Source: Bacteroidota bacterium (GTDB lineage: Bacteria; Bacteroidota; Ignavibacteria; Kryptoniales; JAKASW01). From it: a DNA stretch of 51,030 nt. The translations under genes and the position numbers were made by a program. This document shows positions 28,985 through 37,288 of this stretch, piece after piece (positions within the stretch are counted from its first letter, which is position 1; the number at the start of each line of letters is the position of its first letter). The notes beneath the pieces are model-generated. The model saw only the letters and a list, made by a program, of their open reading frames with translations. It was not told where the DNA came from and made no database searches. The stretch is taken from contig JAJYIT010000031.1 of NCBI GenBank assembly GCA_021789975.1, positions 1-51,030 of the forward strand. The letters are read 5' to 3'.

Positions 28985-30265
28985 ATGAATGAAGTAAAGG
29001 GCATTTACAAAGTAAAAGATATCAAGCTTGCCGATGAAGGTCAGAAGCGAATCGCGTGGGCCGAATCGAGAATGCCGGTGCTGATGGCTTTGAAAGAAAA
29101 ATACAGTGACACGAAGCCTTTCAAGGGTTACAAAATTGCAGGCTGTCTGCATGTGACTAAAGAAACTGCGGTACTGGTCAAGACTTTCGCGGCCTGCGGC
29201 GCTCAAGTGAGCTGGAGCGGATGCAACCCGTTGTCTACTCAGGATTCAGTCGCTGCTGCACTTGCGGCCGACGGAGTTTCTATATTTGCATGGCACGGCA
29301 TGTCCGTCAAGGAATTCTATTGGGCCATCGACGAGACGATCAAGATGAAGCCGAACTTGACGCTTGATGATGGAGCCGATCTTATCTTTACCGTTCACAA
29401 GAAGTATCCGGAACTCGCGGAGAGCTCAATCCTTGCTGGAACGGAAGAGACAACGACGGGGGTGCATAGGCTGCGCGCCATGGCAGCCGATGGTGCTCTG
29501 AAATATCCTGTTATCGCTGTAAACGACGCCGAAACAAAGTGGGACTTTGACAATGTCTACGGGACGGGTCAATCAACCCTCGATGGCATTATCAGAGCGA
29601 CGAGCGTTTTGCTGGCTGGCAAGAACATTGTCGTGGCCGGTTATGGTCACTGCGGCAAAGGCGTCGCGATGCGTGCCAAGGGCTTCGGCGGAAACGTAAT
29701 AGTCACGGAGGTTAAACCGACCGCAGCACTGAAAGCGACGCTGGATGGCATGAGGGTTATGACGATGGACGAAGCTGCAAAGATCGGTGACGTGTTCGTA
29801 ACGGCAACAGGAGTCAAAGACATCGTCGTGGAACGACACTTCTCGAAGATGAAAGACGGAGCCATAGTCTGCAACACAGGCCACTACGATTGCGAGCTGA
29901 ATCTCAATGACCTTAAAGGCATCACGAAGAATATCCGCGAGATCCGTGCCAACAACGAAGAGTATACGTCCAACGAAGGGCGAAAGATATACGTCCTTGC
30001 ACAAGGCAGACTGGTCAACCTGGCGGCTGCCGAAGGCCATCCCTCCGAAGTGATGGATATGTCGTTCGCGAACCAGTTTATGTCTCAACTGAGAATAGTC
30101 GAGCTTCACAAAAAAGGGAAGAGGCTCGATAACAAGGTCCATGACATCCCGCCCGAGCAGGATCAGGAAATAGCAATGGTGAAACTAAAGACCATGGGAA
30201 TCAAGATAGACAAGCTGACCCCTGAGCAGGTGAAATACCAAACCGATTATAGCTCAGGAACATAA
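28985..30265 (+). CDS. ahcY: Adenosylhomocysteinase
   Basis: This enzyme hydrolyses S-adenosylhomocysteine to adenosine and homocysteine, clearing the product of methylation. The 426-residue protein has CLHVTKETAVLVKTFAACGA, GTEETTTGVHRL, VNDAETKWDFDNVYGTGQS, the NAD-binding VVAGYGHCGKGVAMRAKGFG and the C-terminal tail ending KYQTDYSSGT. The length and compact NAD region resemble the shorter archaeal/thermophile-type form. The ATG is preceded by GGAGAG. Confidence 0.95.
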   Translation: MNEVKGIYKVKDIKLADEGQKRIAWAESRMPVLMALKEKYSDTKPFKGYKIAGCLHVTKETAVLVKTFAACGAQVSWSGCNPLSTQDSVAAALAADGVSIFAWHGMSVKEFYWAIDETIKMKPNLTLDDGADLIFTVHKKYPELAESSILAGTEETTTGVHRLRAMAADGALKYPVIAVNDAETKWDFDNVYGTGQSTLDGIIRATSVLLAGKNIVVAGYGHCGKGVAMRAKGFGGNVIVTEVKPTAALKATLDGMRVMTMDEAAKIGDVFVTATGVKDIVVERHFSKMKDGAIVCNTGHYDCELNLNDLKGITKNIREIRANNEEYTSNEGRKIYVLAQGRLVNLAAAEGHPSEVMDMSFANQFMSQLRIVELHKKGKRLDNKVHDIPPEQDQEIAMVKLKTMGIKIDKLTPEQVKYQTDYSSGT

Positions 30266-30310
30266 GCGAAGGCCGTTTCATTCCGGGTGATAGTCGGTTA
30301 GATTTATTGA

Positions 30311-30562
30311 ATGAAGAAAAGAGATCGGCATCAAAATACAGTCATCGTTGAGCAGGACGAGGATGGCTGTGTCGTTGGCTGGGTACTCGCGATTCCAGTT
30401 TGTCACACGCAGGCCAAAAATATCGTTGATCCCGAAAAGGGAATGCATGAGGCTGCCCGGCTTTGTCTTGGGGTAGCGAGGGAAGATCCTGAATATCACA
30501 GAGCCGTAGAAGGTTCTGCCTGTCAGCCGGGTCTCTCAGGGCTTGAAATGATCACCTTATGA
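30311..30562 (+). CDS. hicB: HicB-like antitoxin
   Basis: The 83-residue protein has the HicB partial RNase-H-like beginning NTVIVEQDEDGCVVGWVLAIPVCHTQAKN, matching the usual v-DEDG-yvv-vPe-lPGChTQg motif with some divergence (PVCHTQ instead of PGCHTQ). The C-terminal half lacks a clear DNA-binding motif. It overlaps hicA by 4 bases (ATGA), as in type II pairs with the antitoxin first. Confidence 0.75.
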   Translation: MKKRDRHQNTVIVEQDEDGCVVGWVLAIPVCHTQAKNIVDPEKGMHEAARLCLGVAREDPEYHRAVEGSACQPGLSGLEMITL

Positions 30563-30783
30563 TTAAGTTGCCTTCATTCAAGGCTCGCGATCTCATAAAG
30601 GCAATGGTTGGACTTGGTTTCACACCGGTCAGGGCTAAAGGCTTTCATATTTTCTACAGGGATGCAGATGGAGGGACAACTGTTGCGCCGAGTCGCGCGG
30701 GGGAAGATATCGGTGGGGGATTGTTGCGGAACATTCTGGACTACGTCCAGCTTACTTTGTATGAGTTCTCAGGGTTAACTTGA
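30559..30783 (+). CDS. hicA: HicA-like mRNA interferase toxin
   Basis: HicA toxins cleave mRNA through a double-stranded-RNA-binding-like fold with one catalytic His. The 74-residue protein reads LPSFKARDLIKAMVGLGF, then ARAKGFHIFYRDADGG, with the expected His in the KGxH motif, then TVAPSRAGEDIGGGLLRNIL. The family usually has a KGSHH sequence; here it is KGFHI, keeping one His. Active toxin is likely but not certain. Confidence 0.78.
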   Translation: MIKLPSFKARDLIKAMVGLGFTPVRAKGFHIFYRDADGGTTVAPSRAGEDIGGGLLRNILDYVQLTLYEFSGLT

Positions 30784-30853
30784 CTTCTACCCCCCTTATC
30801 GGATAACGCCTATCGAATCGCTGAACCTTCCCGGCCTTGAGCCTTATCGCACG

Positions 30854-31624
30854 ATGCGGCGTACCGCAGAGCATCTTAAGGAAGGGATTTTTGTTGCAGA
30901 AGGTGAAAAGGTAGTAAGAAGACTTGTCGAGAGCAACCTTCAGATAGTTTCGATGCTCCTGACCGAGGAATGGTTCGCGGTGTATTCGGATCTGCTGACG
31001 AGTCGGGAGATTGAGGATTACATATTTGTTGGGGATAAATCTCTTCTTGAAACAATAGTCGGATACGGCCTCCATCAGGGCATCATGGCGATTGGTAGAG
31101 TGCCACGGGAGACAGATGTCTTCGCTGTCGCTGCTACAAGTGCCAAGCCAAAGCTCTTTGTTGCGCTGGATGGCATCGCAAATTCAGAAAACATGGGAGT
31201 AATAATTAGGAACTGTGCGGCATTTGGAGTGAATGTGGTAATATCCGGAGAGACTTCGTGCGATCCGTACTTGAGACGTGCTGTGAGGAATTCTATGGGC
31301 ACTATCTTCCGGTTGCCGGTGACTCATGTCGAAGATCTGTCGCAGAGTCTCCGTAAACTTCGCGATGAATTTTCATTCCATATAGTTGGTGCAGATCCCA
31401 AATTTGTTTCTGTTAACGTTGATGATGCCAACCTGGCTGGTGATGTCTGTCTGGTTCTTGGGAGCGAAGGGGACGGCATCTCAAACAAAGTCCGAGATAT
31501 GTGTACTTTAAGAGTGAAGATCCCTATGTGGAATGAAGTAGATTCAATTAACGTATCGAGTTCGGTTGCCGTTCTCCTCTTTGAGGTGTCGCGGCGGAAG
31601 AGTTGTTTGAATAACCGGCTATAG
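30854..31624 (+). CDS. SpoU-type RNA 2'-O-methyltransferase
   Basis: The protein (256 residues from the ATG) has an N-terminal substrate-binding domain (IFVAEGEKVVRRLVESN) and a SPOUT methylase domain with motif 1 LFVALDGIANSENMGVIIRNCAAFG, motif 2 CLVLGSEGDGIS and motif 3 VKIPMWNEVDSINVSSSVAVLLFE. The target may be 23S rRNA or tRNA. The frame remains open upstream to 30779 and there encodes PIESLNLPGLEPYRTMRR, which looks like the genuine family N-terminus, yet contains no ATG, GTG or TTG. A rare start (CTG at 30821 or ATA) or a frameshift near the hicA end is possible. Confidence 0.85.
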   Translation: MRRTAEHLKEGIFVAEGEKVVRRLVESNLQIVSMLLTEEWFAVYSDLLTSREIEDYIFVGDKSLLETIVGYGLHQGIMAIGRVPRETDVFAVAATSAKPKLFVALDGIANSENMGVIIRNCAAFGVNVVISGETSCDPYLRRAVRNSMGTIFRLPVTHVEDLSQSLRKLRDEFSFHIVGADPKFVSVNVDDANLAGDVCLVLGSEGDGISNKVRDMCTLRVKIPMWNEVDSINVSSSVAVLLFEVSRRKSCLNNRL

Positions 31625-31747
31625 TTTGCCTTCCAGGGGGAATAGCGGGGGATTTGAATCCCATCTGGATGTGGCTAAATTGAGGAGTCATGGGCTCATG
31701 TTATCAATGGAACAAAATCTAGCAGCTCAGCCGGACGTGGAGTCGGA

Positions 31748-32005
31748 ATGTGCTTAGCTGTTCCTGGAAAAGTCCTCAAAATTGACGAGGGTGCAGCCGG
31801 GCTGACAATGGGCAGTGTGAGTTTCGGCGGAATAGTCAAGGAAGTCTGCCTCGCCTATGTACCGGAAGTTAAAGTTGGGGATTACGTGATAGTCCATGTC
31901 GGCTTTGCCATCAGCGTTGTCGACGAGGACCAGGCCGAGTCTGTCTTTGACTTTCTCGGGCAACAAAGAGATGCGAAAGATACCGACAACTCCGGGTCTT
32001 CATAG
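31748..32005 (+). CDS. hypC: Hydrogenase maturation chaperone HypC
   Basis: The 85-residue protein starts MCLAVPGKVLKI with the essential Cys2. It carries the HypC beta-barrel strands (GSVSFGGIVKEVCLAYV, VGDYVIVHVGFAISVVDEDQA). HypC carries the Fe(CN)2CO group with HypD and delivers it to the large subunit of NiFe hydrogenase. First gene of the hyp run. Confidence 0.93.
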   Translation: MCLAVPGKVLKIDEGAAGLTMGSVSFGGIVKEVCLAYVPEVKVGDYVIVHVGFAISVVDEDQAESVFDFLGQQRDAKDTDNSGSS

Positions 32006-32062
32006 ATTCATAATTGCGAACGGCTGGATGACGGTTCCCGCGGGAATTGTAACTAAAGCTGT

Positions 32063-32407
32063 ATGCACGAACTCTCAATCGCAGAAAATATAATAGAAAT
32101 AGTAAAGCAGAATGCCGCAGTTGTAAATGCGTCGCGAGTAAATTGTGTAAAGATCAGAATCGGAGAGCTTGCCGGAGTCGTACCCGACTCACTCGATTTT
32201 TGTTATTCAGCGATTATTGCCGGGACAGAACTTGAGGGCTCCAGGCTTGAGATCGAGAAGACCGACATTGTGATACATTGTCCGGCATGTGGTGTCGATT
32301 CAAAAGTTGAGGACCTCTTCTTCATTTGCCCTGAGTGCGGTGGCTCCGACACAAAAATGATATCTGGCGATGAGTTGTGGATCGTCGGGATTGATTTCGA
32401 TGAGTAA
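32063..32407 (+). CDS. hypA: Hydrogenase nickel-incorporation protein HypA
   Basis: The 114-residue protein starts MHELSIAENIIEIV; Met1-His2-Glu3 form the nickel site. The zinc ribbon CPAC...CPEC lies at about residues 74-93. HypA and HypB insert nickel into the hydrogenase large subunit. Ten bases separate it from hypB. Confidence 0.93.
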   Translation: MHELSIAENIIEIVKQNAAVVNASRVNCVKIRIGELAGVVPDSLDFCYSAIIAGTELEGSRLEIEKTDIVIHCPACGVDSKVEDLFFICPECGGSDTKMISGDELWIVGIDFDE

Positions 32408-32416
32408 GGTGCGGAT

Positions 32417-33064
32417 ATGCCCATTGTCAGAATAGAACGAAAAGTGCTGCAGAAGAACGATGACATTGCAGCTTTAAACAGGGTGCTCCTTAGGAAAAAA
32501 AGAGTATTCGCGATCAACCTGGTCAGCTCTCCGGGTTCGGGGAAGACGAGCTTGCTGGAGAAAACGATAGCTGAGTTGAAGGGAAAGATGAACCTTGCAG
32601 TTATCGAGGGGGATGTCCAGACAGATCTTGACGCCCAACGCATTGCGAGGTTGAATGTACCGGTTGTGCAAATCGTTACTAACGGCGCTTGCCACCTCGA
32701 AGCCAAGCTGGTACAGGACGCACTTGTGAAAATAGACCTCGCTGACATTGACCTCCTCATAATAGAGAATGTCGGAAACCTCGTCTGTCCCGCAGCTTAT
32801 GACCTCGGCGAGGCAATGAAAGTTGTAGTTGCGAGCACGACGGAGGGCGACGATAAGCCGCTGAAGTATCCCGCGATGTTTAGAAACGCTTCGGTCCTGA
32901 TAATAAACAAAATGGATCTTGTACCCTATTTGAATTGCAGAGTTGATTTGTTGAAAGAGAATGCAATGCGTATCAACCCTGGCCTTCTTGTCTTCGAAAC
33001 TTCGTGCTCGACAGGTTCGGGCATTCGGGAATGGTCGCAATGGCTCCTGACGAACATCGGGTAG
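32417..33064 (+). CDS. hypB: Hydrogenase nickel-incorporation GTPase HypB
   Basis: The 215-residue GTPase has Walker A SSPGSGKTSLLEKT near residue 39, the metal-site Cys-His in NGACHLEA near 94, IENVGNLVCPA, and NKMDLVP for guanine binding near 170. It lacks the His-rich N-terminal nickel store present in some homologues. hypF overlaps its 3' end. Confidence 0.93.
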   Translation: MPIVRIERKVLQKNDDIAALNRVLLRKKRVFAINLVSSPGSGKTSLLEKTIAELKGKMNLAVIEGDVQTDLDAQRIARLNVPVVQIVTNGACHLEAKLVQDALVKIDLADIDLLIIENVGNLVCPAAYDLGEAMKVVVASTTEGDDKPLKYPAMFRNASVLIINKMDLVPYLNCRVDLLKENAMRINPGLLVFETSCSTGSGIREWSQWLLTNIG

Positions 33065-35571
33065 AGTTGGAGAAACGTATCCGTATCCAGATCCACGGCG
33101 CGGTACAGGGAGTGGGATTCAGACCTTTTGTGTTCAAGCTTGCCCGCGAGATGAGGCTTAACGGATGGGTGCTCAATTCAAACCAGGGTGTGTTTGTCGA
33201 AGTCGAGGGCGTCAGTTCGGATCTCGACCGTTTCGTCCGACGGCTCGAAAAAGAAAAGCCGTCACGTGCCTACATCCAGGGGATTAAAGTGACGTACCTG
33301 GACTTCATCGGATTTAGAGATTTCATAATCAGGGAGAGCGATGTCAGTGGCTTGAAGTCCGCTTTTGTATTGCCGGACATCGCCATCTGTTCTGAATGTG
33401 CAGAAGAAATTTTTGATCCCGAGAATAGAAGATACCTGTACCCGTTCACCAATTGTACGAACTGTGGTCCACGATTCAGCATCATTAAGTCCCTCCCCTA
33501 TGATAGACCAAATACGACGATGGATTCCTTTCAAATGTGCGGGGACTGCCGGAGGGAGTATAACGACCCGACAGATCGCAGATTCCATGCTCAACCAAAC
33601 GCGTGCCCAAAATGTGGACCACATATCGAGTTGTGGGACAGCAATGGCCGGGTGGTTGCGACGCGAGCCGATGCGTTACTACAGGCTGCCGAGGCGATTC
33701 GTGGCGGCAAAATACTTGCCCTGAAAGGCATCGGCGGGTTTCAGCTTCTCGTCGATGCCGGAGATGATATCGCTGTGAGACGCCTCCGGGAAAGAAAACA
33801 TCGAGAAGAGAAGCCTTTTGCTTTGATGTTTCCAACGCTGGAAGAGATCAAGGGGACTTGTGATGTGTCCGGGCTTGAGGAACGATTTCTTGTTTCGCCG
33901 GAGGCGCCGATCGTTTTACTGAGAAAAAAGAAGTTGGAAATCAGAAGTCACAGACAAGAAAACCTGGCACGAGAAGCTTTGCCAAGGTTGGCAGAGTCGC
34001 TTGCTGCACGAAATCCGTACCTCGGCGTTATGGTACCGTACTCTCCGCTTCATCTGATCTTAATGCGTGAACTGGGATTTCCCGTAGTTGCAACTAGCGG
34101 AAATTTATCCGACGAACCGATATGCACCGATGAAAACAATGCACTCCTACGACTCGGACCGGTTGCCGATTTCTTCCTGGTCCATAATAGGCCGATTGAA
34201 CGATCGGTTGACGATTCCGTGGTTCGGATGATGATGGATCGGGTTCAAGTGATACGACGCGCGAGAGGATATGCTCCTTTTCCGGTAGAGCTGGATATTG
34301 GAAAAACGGAACAGGAGAAAGAGCGAAGAGTTCTTGCTGTAGGAGGCCATTTGAAAAACACGATTGCAATAAATTCCGGCCTCAACATCGTCATTAGCCA
34401 ACATATCGGTGACCTGTCAGCTGCCGACGCATACCTTGCTTTCCAGAAGGCGACGAATGACTTCAAACGACTTTACGAAGTCTCTCCCGGGACGGTCACT
34501 CATGATTTGCATCCTGACTACTTATCAACGCAATTTGCGCTCAAGAGTGGTTTAGAAGTGTTGGGAGTTCAGCATCATTTTGCGCACGTTGCGTCGTGTA
34601 TGGCAGAGAACCAGCTCGATGAGAGAGTGTTGGGAGTCTCGTGGGACGGGGCAGGCTATGGCGAGGACGGCACAATCTGGGGAAGTGAATTTCTTATAAC
34701 CGACGGAAGCTCTTACCACCGCGTTGCCACGTTCCGTTCGTTCAGGTTGCCGGGCGGTGACGCGTCGGTGAAGGAACCCAGGCGTACAGCACTTGGACTG
34801 CTCTTCGAAGTGTTCGGCGGGAAGACTATAGAGATGCACAACATTCCTACAATCCAGGGATTTGACTCCAAGATGCTGTCAATTCTAAGAAAGATGCTCG
34901 AATCCAGAATTAACGCTCCTTTTACGACGAGCGCGGGTCGATTGTTCGATGCAGTCTCGTCGATTGTGGGAATACGACAGGTCGTCAATTTCGAAGGGCA
35001 AGCTGCGATGGAGTTGGAGTTTGCGGCGGATTGTGTCAGGACGGAGGAGACATACAACTTTGAGATAGTTAAAGTCGGTGCGTCGGAGACACGAGAACGA
35101 AGAACGGGAGATGGAGAAGGTATTACGGATTGTGGAGAGAGTAAACACTATGATCCAGATTTCATCATCGATTGGGCACCAATGGTAAGAGGAGTTCTCA
35201 CCGACAGATCTAAGGATGTCGCCGCATCTCTAATCTCTGCGAAGTTTCATAACACACTTGCCCGGTTCATCGTAGACATAGCAAGACGCGTTAACATAGA
35301 AAAGGTTGTTCTTAGTGGCGGCTGCTTCCAAAACAAATACTTGACTGAAAGCGTTATCAAGAGATTGAGCGAAGAGGGATTCAGACCTTACTGGCACCAG
35401 CGCGTACCGACTAATGACGGCGGTATTTCGCTGGGACAGATGTATGTTGCGTTGATGAAACGCCGGAAATCAGAGATCAGAAGTCAGATGCCGGAGAATA
35501 GGAGCGAGGAGCCGGGAGCAGGAAGTGAAAATGATCAGCACCAGGAGCGGCAATTGATCATTGATGAATGA
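33040..35571 (+). CDS. hypF: Carbamoyltransferase HypF with extra inserted segments
   Basis: HypF converts carbamoyl phosphate and ATP to a carbamoyl group that becomes the cyanide ligands of NiFe hydrogenase. Domains in order are acylphosphatase (residues 8-95, HGAVQGVGFRPFVFKL), two zinc fingers (CSEC...CTNC and CGDC...CPKC), YrdC-like (about 205-390) and Kae1-like (about 430-800, GVQHHFAHVASCMAENQ, GVSWDGAGYGEDG). The 843 residues exceed the usual ~760 because of purine-rich word-repeat insertions near residues 300 and 685 and a tail after 808. The ATG at 33040 overlaps hypB; 33031 and TTG 33067 are alternatives. Confidence 0.9.
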   Translation: MAPDEHRVELEKRIRIQIHGAVQGVGFRPFVFKLAREMRLNGWVLNSNQGVFVEVEGVSSDLDRFVRRLEKEKPSRAYIQGIKVTYLDFIGFRDFIIRESDVSGLKSAFVLPDIAICSECAEEIFDPENRRYLYPFTNCTNCGPRFSIIKSLPYDRPNTTMDSFQMCGDCRREYNDPTDRRFHAQPNACPKCGPHIELWDSNGRVVATRADALLQAAEAIRGGKILALKGIGGFQLLVDAGDDIAVRRLRERKHREEKPFALMFPTLEEIKGTCDVSGLEERFLVSPEAPIVLLRKKKLEIRSHRQENLAREALPRLAESLAARNPYLGVMVPYSPLHLILMRELGFPVVATSGNLSDEPICTDENNALLRLGPVADFFLVHNRPIERSVDDSVVRMMMDRVQVIRRARGYAPFPVELDIGKTEQEKERRVLAVGGHLKNTIAINSGLNIVISQHIGDLSAADAYLAFQKATNDFKRLYEVSPGTVTHDLHPDYLSTQFALKSGLEVLGVQHHFAHVASCMAENQLDERVLGVSWDGAGYGEDGTIWGSEFLITDGSSYHRVATFRSFRLPGGDASVKEPRRTALGLLFEVFGGKTIEMHNIPTIQGFDSKMLSILRKMLESRINAPFTTSAGRLFDAVSSIVGIRQVVNFEGQAAMELEFAADCVRTEETYNFEIVKVGASETRERRTGDGEGITDCGESKHYDPDFIIDWAPMVRGVLTDRSKDVAASLISAKFHNTLARFIVDIARRVNIEKVVLSGGCFQNKYLTESVIKRLSEEGFRPYWHQRVPTNDGGISLGQMYVALMKRRKSEIRSQMPENRSEEPGAGSENDQHQERQLIIDE
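33930..33966 (+). repeat. Short word-repeat insertion inside hypF
   Basis: GGAAATCAGAAGTCACAG encodes the hydrophilic EIRSHRQENL stretch in the YrdC-like domain, where homologues have a short loop. The same word, GAAATCAGAGATCAGAAGTC, recurs at the hypF 3' end (35467). Confidence 0.5.
35085..35145 (+). repeat. Purine-rich word-repeat insertion inside hypF
   Basis: GAGACACGAGAACGAAGAACG and following bases encode a Glu/Arg/Thr-rich segment (SETRERRTGDGEG) between otherwise conserved Kae1-like blocks. The composition and words (GA(C/G)ACACG(G)AGAACG) resemble the insertion in the histidine kinase at 42797-42876. Confidence 0.45.
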
Positions 35572-35585
35572 ACACTGGTAATTGA
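35465..35585 (+). repeat. Word-repeat tract forming the hypF tail and hypF-hypD spacer
   Basis: The last ~35 codons of hypF are built of GAAATCAGAGATCAGAAGTC and GGAGCGAGGAGCCGGGAGCA type words, followed by AATTGATCATTGATGAATGA up to hypD. It resembles the flanks of the four-helix-bundle genes elsewhere in the window but carries no gene. Confidence 0.55.
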
Positions 35586-35588
35586 GAT

Positions 35589-36698
35589 ATGAAATACATC
35601 GACGAGTATAGAGACGCTGAGATTGCAAGGAGATATGCCGGATTGATCCACCAGGTCACAAGGCACGAGTGGACCATGATGGAGATTTGCGGAGGGCAAA
35701 CTCATGCAATTGTGAAATTCGGCATCGATCATCTTCTGCCAAAAGAAATAACCCTGGTACATGGGCCGGGATGTCCTGTCTGCGTTACACCGCTCGAGAT
35801 AATCGACAAAGCACTTGCGATCGCGGGTCGCAGTGATGTCATCTTCACTTCATTCGGAGACATGCTACGCATTCCAGGTTCGACGAAAGATCTGCTGACA
35901 GTGAAATCTGAGGGCGGAGATGTGCGGATAGTCTATTCTCCCCTGGATGCTGTCCGTCTTGCTCAACAAAACCCAAGAAAGAAAGTCGTTTTCTTTGCAG
36001 TCGGCTTTGAGACTACCGCACCTATGAATGCGATGTCGGTCTGGCACGCGAATAAGCTGGGATTGAAGAACTATTCCATTCTTACTTCCCATGTCCTCGT
36101 CCCTCCAGCTATGGAAGCAATTCTTTCTTCGCCTTCACATTTGGTGCAAGCCTTTTTAGCGGCGGGGCACGTTTGCACTGTCATGGGTTATGAAGATTAC
36201 TACCCGATCGCAGAAGGGCACGGAACCCCGATTGTAGTCACCGGGTTTGAGCCGGTCGATATACTGCAGGGCGTTTACATGGCGGTTAAGCAGCTCGAAG
36301 AGGGTCGAGTAGATGTCGAGAACCAATATTCACGCGCAGTACGGCGGAGAGGGAATTTGCAAGCGAAGGATCTCATTTCGAAAGTGTTCGAGGTGGTGGA
36401 CAGGAAATGGCGCGGCATCGGAATGATACCTGCAAGCGGCTGGGGGTTGAAGAAAGAATTCGCCGTCCATGATGCGGAAAAAGTCTTCGACGTCGGTGGT
36501 ATAGTAACTCGGGAATCTTCGGTTTGCATCGCCGGCCAGATTATGCAAGGTGTTAAGATGCCGAACGAGTGCGCCGCGTTCGGCAAGGATTGCATGCCCG
36601 AGCATCCGCTCGGAGCACCGATGGTTTCGTCGGAGGGATCGTGCGCAGCGTATTTTCACTATAGGAGATTTCAGGATAGCGAACGGGCGATCTTTTGA
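35589..36698 (+). CDS. hypD: Hydrogenase Fe-cyanide/CO assembly protein HypD
   Basis: The 369-residue iron-sulfur protein shows [51 protein letters not shown] and the C-terminal cysteine motif [25 protein letters not shown], the cysteines binding the 4Fe-4S cluster. HypD together with HypC assembles the Fe(CN)2CO moiety. It follows hypF after 17 bases; hypE is separated from it by a 590-base insertion. Confidence 0.95.
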   Translation: MKYIDEYRDAEIARRYAGLIHQVTRHEWTMMEICGGQTHAIVKFGIDHLLPKEITLVHGPGCPVCVTPLEIIDKALAIAGRSDVIFTSFGDMLRIPGSTKDLLTVKSEGGDVRIVYSPLDAVRLAQQNPRKKVVFFAVGFETTAPMNAMSVWHANKLGLKNYSILTSHVLVPPAMEAILSSPSHLVQAFLAAGHVCTVMGYEDYYPIAEGHGTPIVVTGFEPVDILQGVYMAVKQLEEGRVDVENQYSRAVRRRGNLQAKDLISKVFEVVDRKWRGIGMIPASGWGLKKEFAVHDAEKVFDVGGIVTRESSVCIAGQIMQGVKMPNECAAFGKDCMPEHPLGAPMVSSEGSCAAYFHYRRFQDSERAIF

Positions 36699-36807
36699 TT
36701 TAAGAAGATGCAAGACGCCGGACGCAAGAAGCCGGAATGAAGAGCCATGCAAACGAAGGCTGGAACTAGAAAAGTGGGATCCATCTTGTGCAAAGAGAGG
36801 GCATATT

Positions 36808-37104
36808 ATGGAACAGAAACCTATTAAAGCATATCGCGATCTCAATATATTCCGGCTCTCATATTCTTCAGCGATGGATATCTTCCAGTTGGAGAAGAAG
36901 TCTCCGAAAGAAGAGATATATTCTTTAACTGACCAATTCCGTGATAAAATATTGAATCACTTGGGGTTACATTCCCCGTCGCTCGCGGCGTCATTCCCGC
37001 GTGCCAGCCTGTCCGGTAGGCAGGCCTTCCTGTCCGGTAGGCAGGCTCTCAGCGGGAATGTGGTTCAGGAGGCGTCGATTCCCAACAGGAGCGTTCGGGA
37101 ATGA
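36808..37104 (+). pseudogene. Degenerate four-helix-bundle (S23/IVP) protein gene
   Basis: The ATG-started frame encodes KPIKAYRDLNIFRLSYSSAM, then KSPKEEIYSLTDQFRDKI, the first two helices of the S23/TIGR02436 family (YRDLxVWQxA, E-x-Y-xLTxQxR). After residue 56 homology stops at a palindromic repeat and the frame continues with Arg/Ser-rich unrelated residues. The expected SxANIAEG core is missing, so the gene is dead. No conserved remainder is clear downstream. Confidence 0.6.
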
Positions 37105-37105
37105 C
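36990..37105. repeat. ATTCCCGC/GCGGGAAT palindromic repeat with an internal tandem pair
   Basis: GTCATTCCCG (36990-36999) pairs with CGGGAATGAC (37096-37105), and an alternative inner partner GCGGGAATG lies at 37052-37060. Inside, CCTGTCCGGTAGGCAGGC occurs twice (37008-37025 and 37029-37046) with a 21-base period. ATTCCCGC-type ends are common in dRS3-like repeats. It has inserted into the four-helix-bundle gene. Confidence 0.6.
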
Positions 37106-37288
37106 ATCGTGGGTCTTTTGGATTTCGACGAATACCCCGCGGCTTGCCGCGAGGATGTTTATTGGATTTCATTACGGCTGGAGAACTTCCAGGCGATCGT
37201 CATGATAAAGCGAATGAGAACTCGAAATGTAGGTCTCATTTCTGGCTTCTGACTTGTTGTCTCCGGCTTCTTTCAAAGGATAATTGCC

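Larger units (their letters stand above)
36726..37272. repeat. Four-helix-bundle element between hypD and hypE, bounded by inverted repeats
   Basis: AAGAAGCCGGA (36726-36736) is exactly complementary to TCCGGCTTCTT (37262-37272). Around both ends lie variants of the same word (GACGCCGGACGCAAGAAGCC on the left, TCTGGCTTCTGAC on the right). Between them is a degenerate S23-type gene. The unit interrupts the hypD-hypE junction, which is compact in most hyp operons. Confidence 0.6.

Noticed and set aside
37008-37046. CRISPR-like repeat pair
   Set aside because: Only two copies with a 3-base gap; it is a tandem repeat inside a palindromic element.
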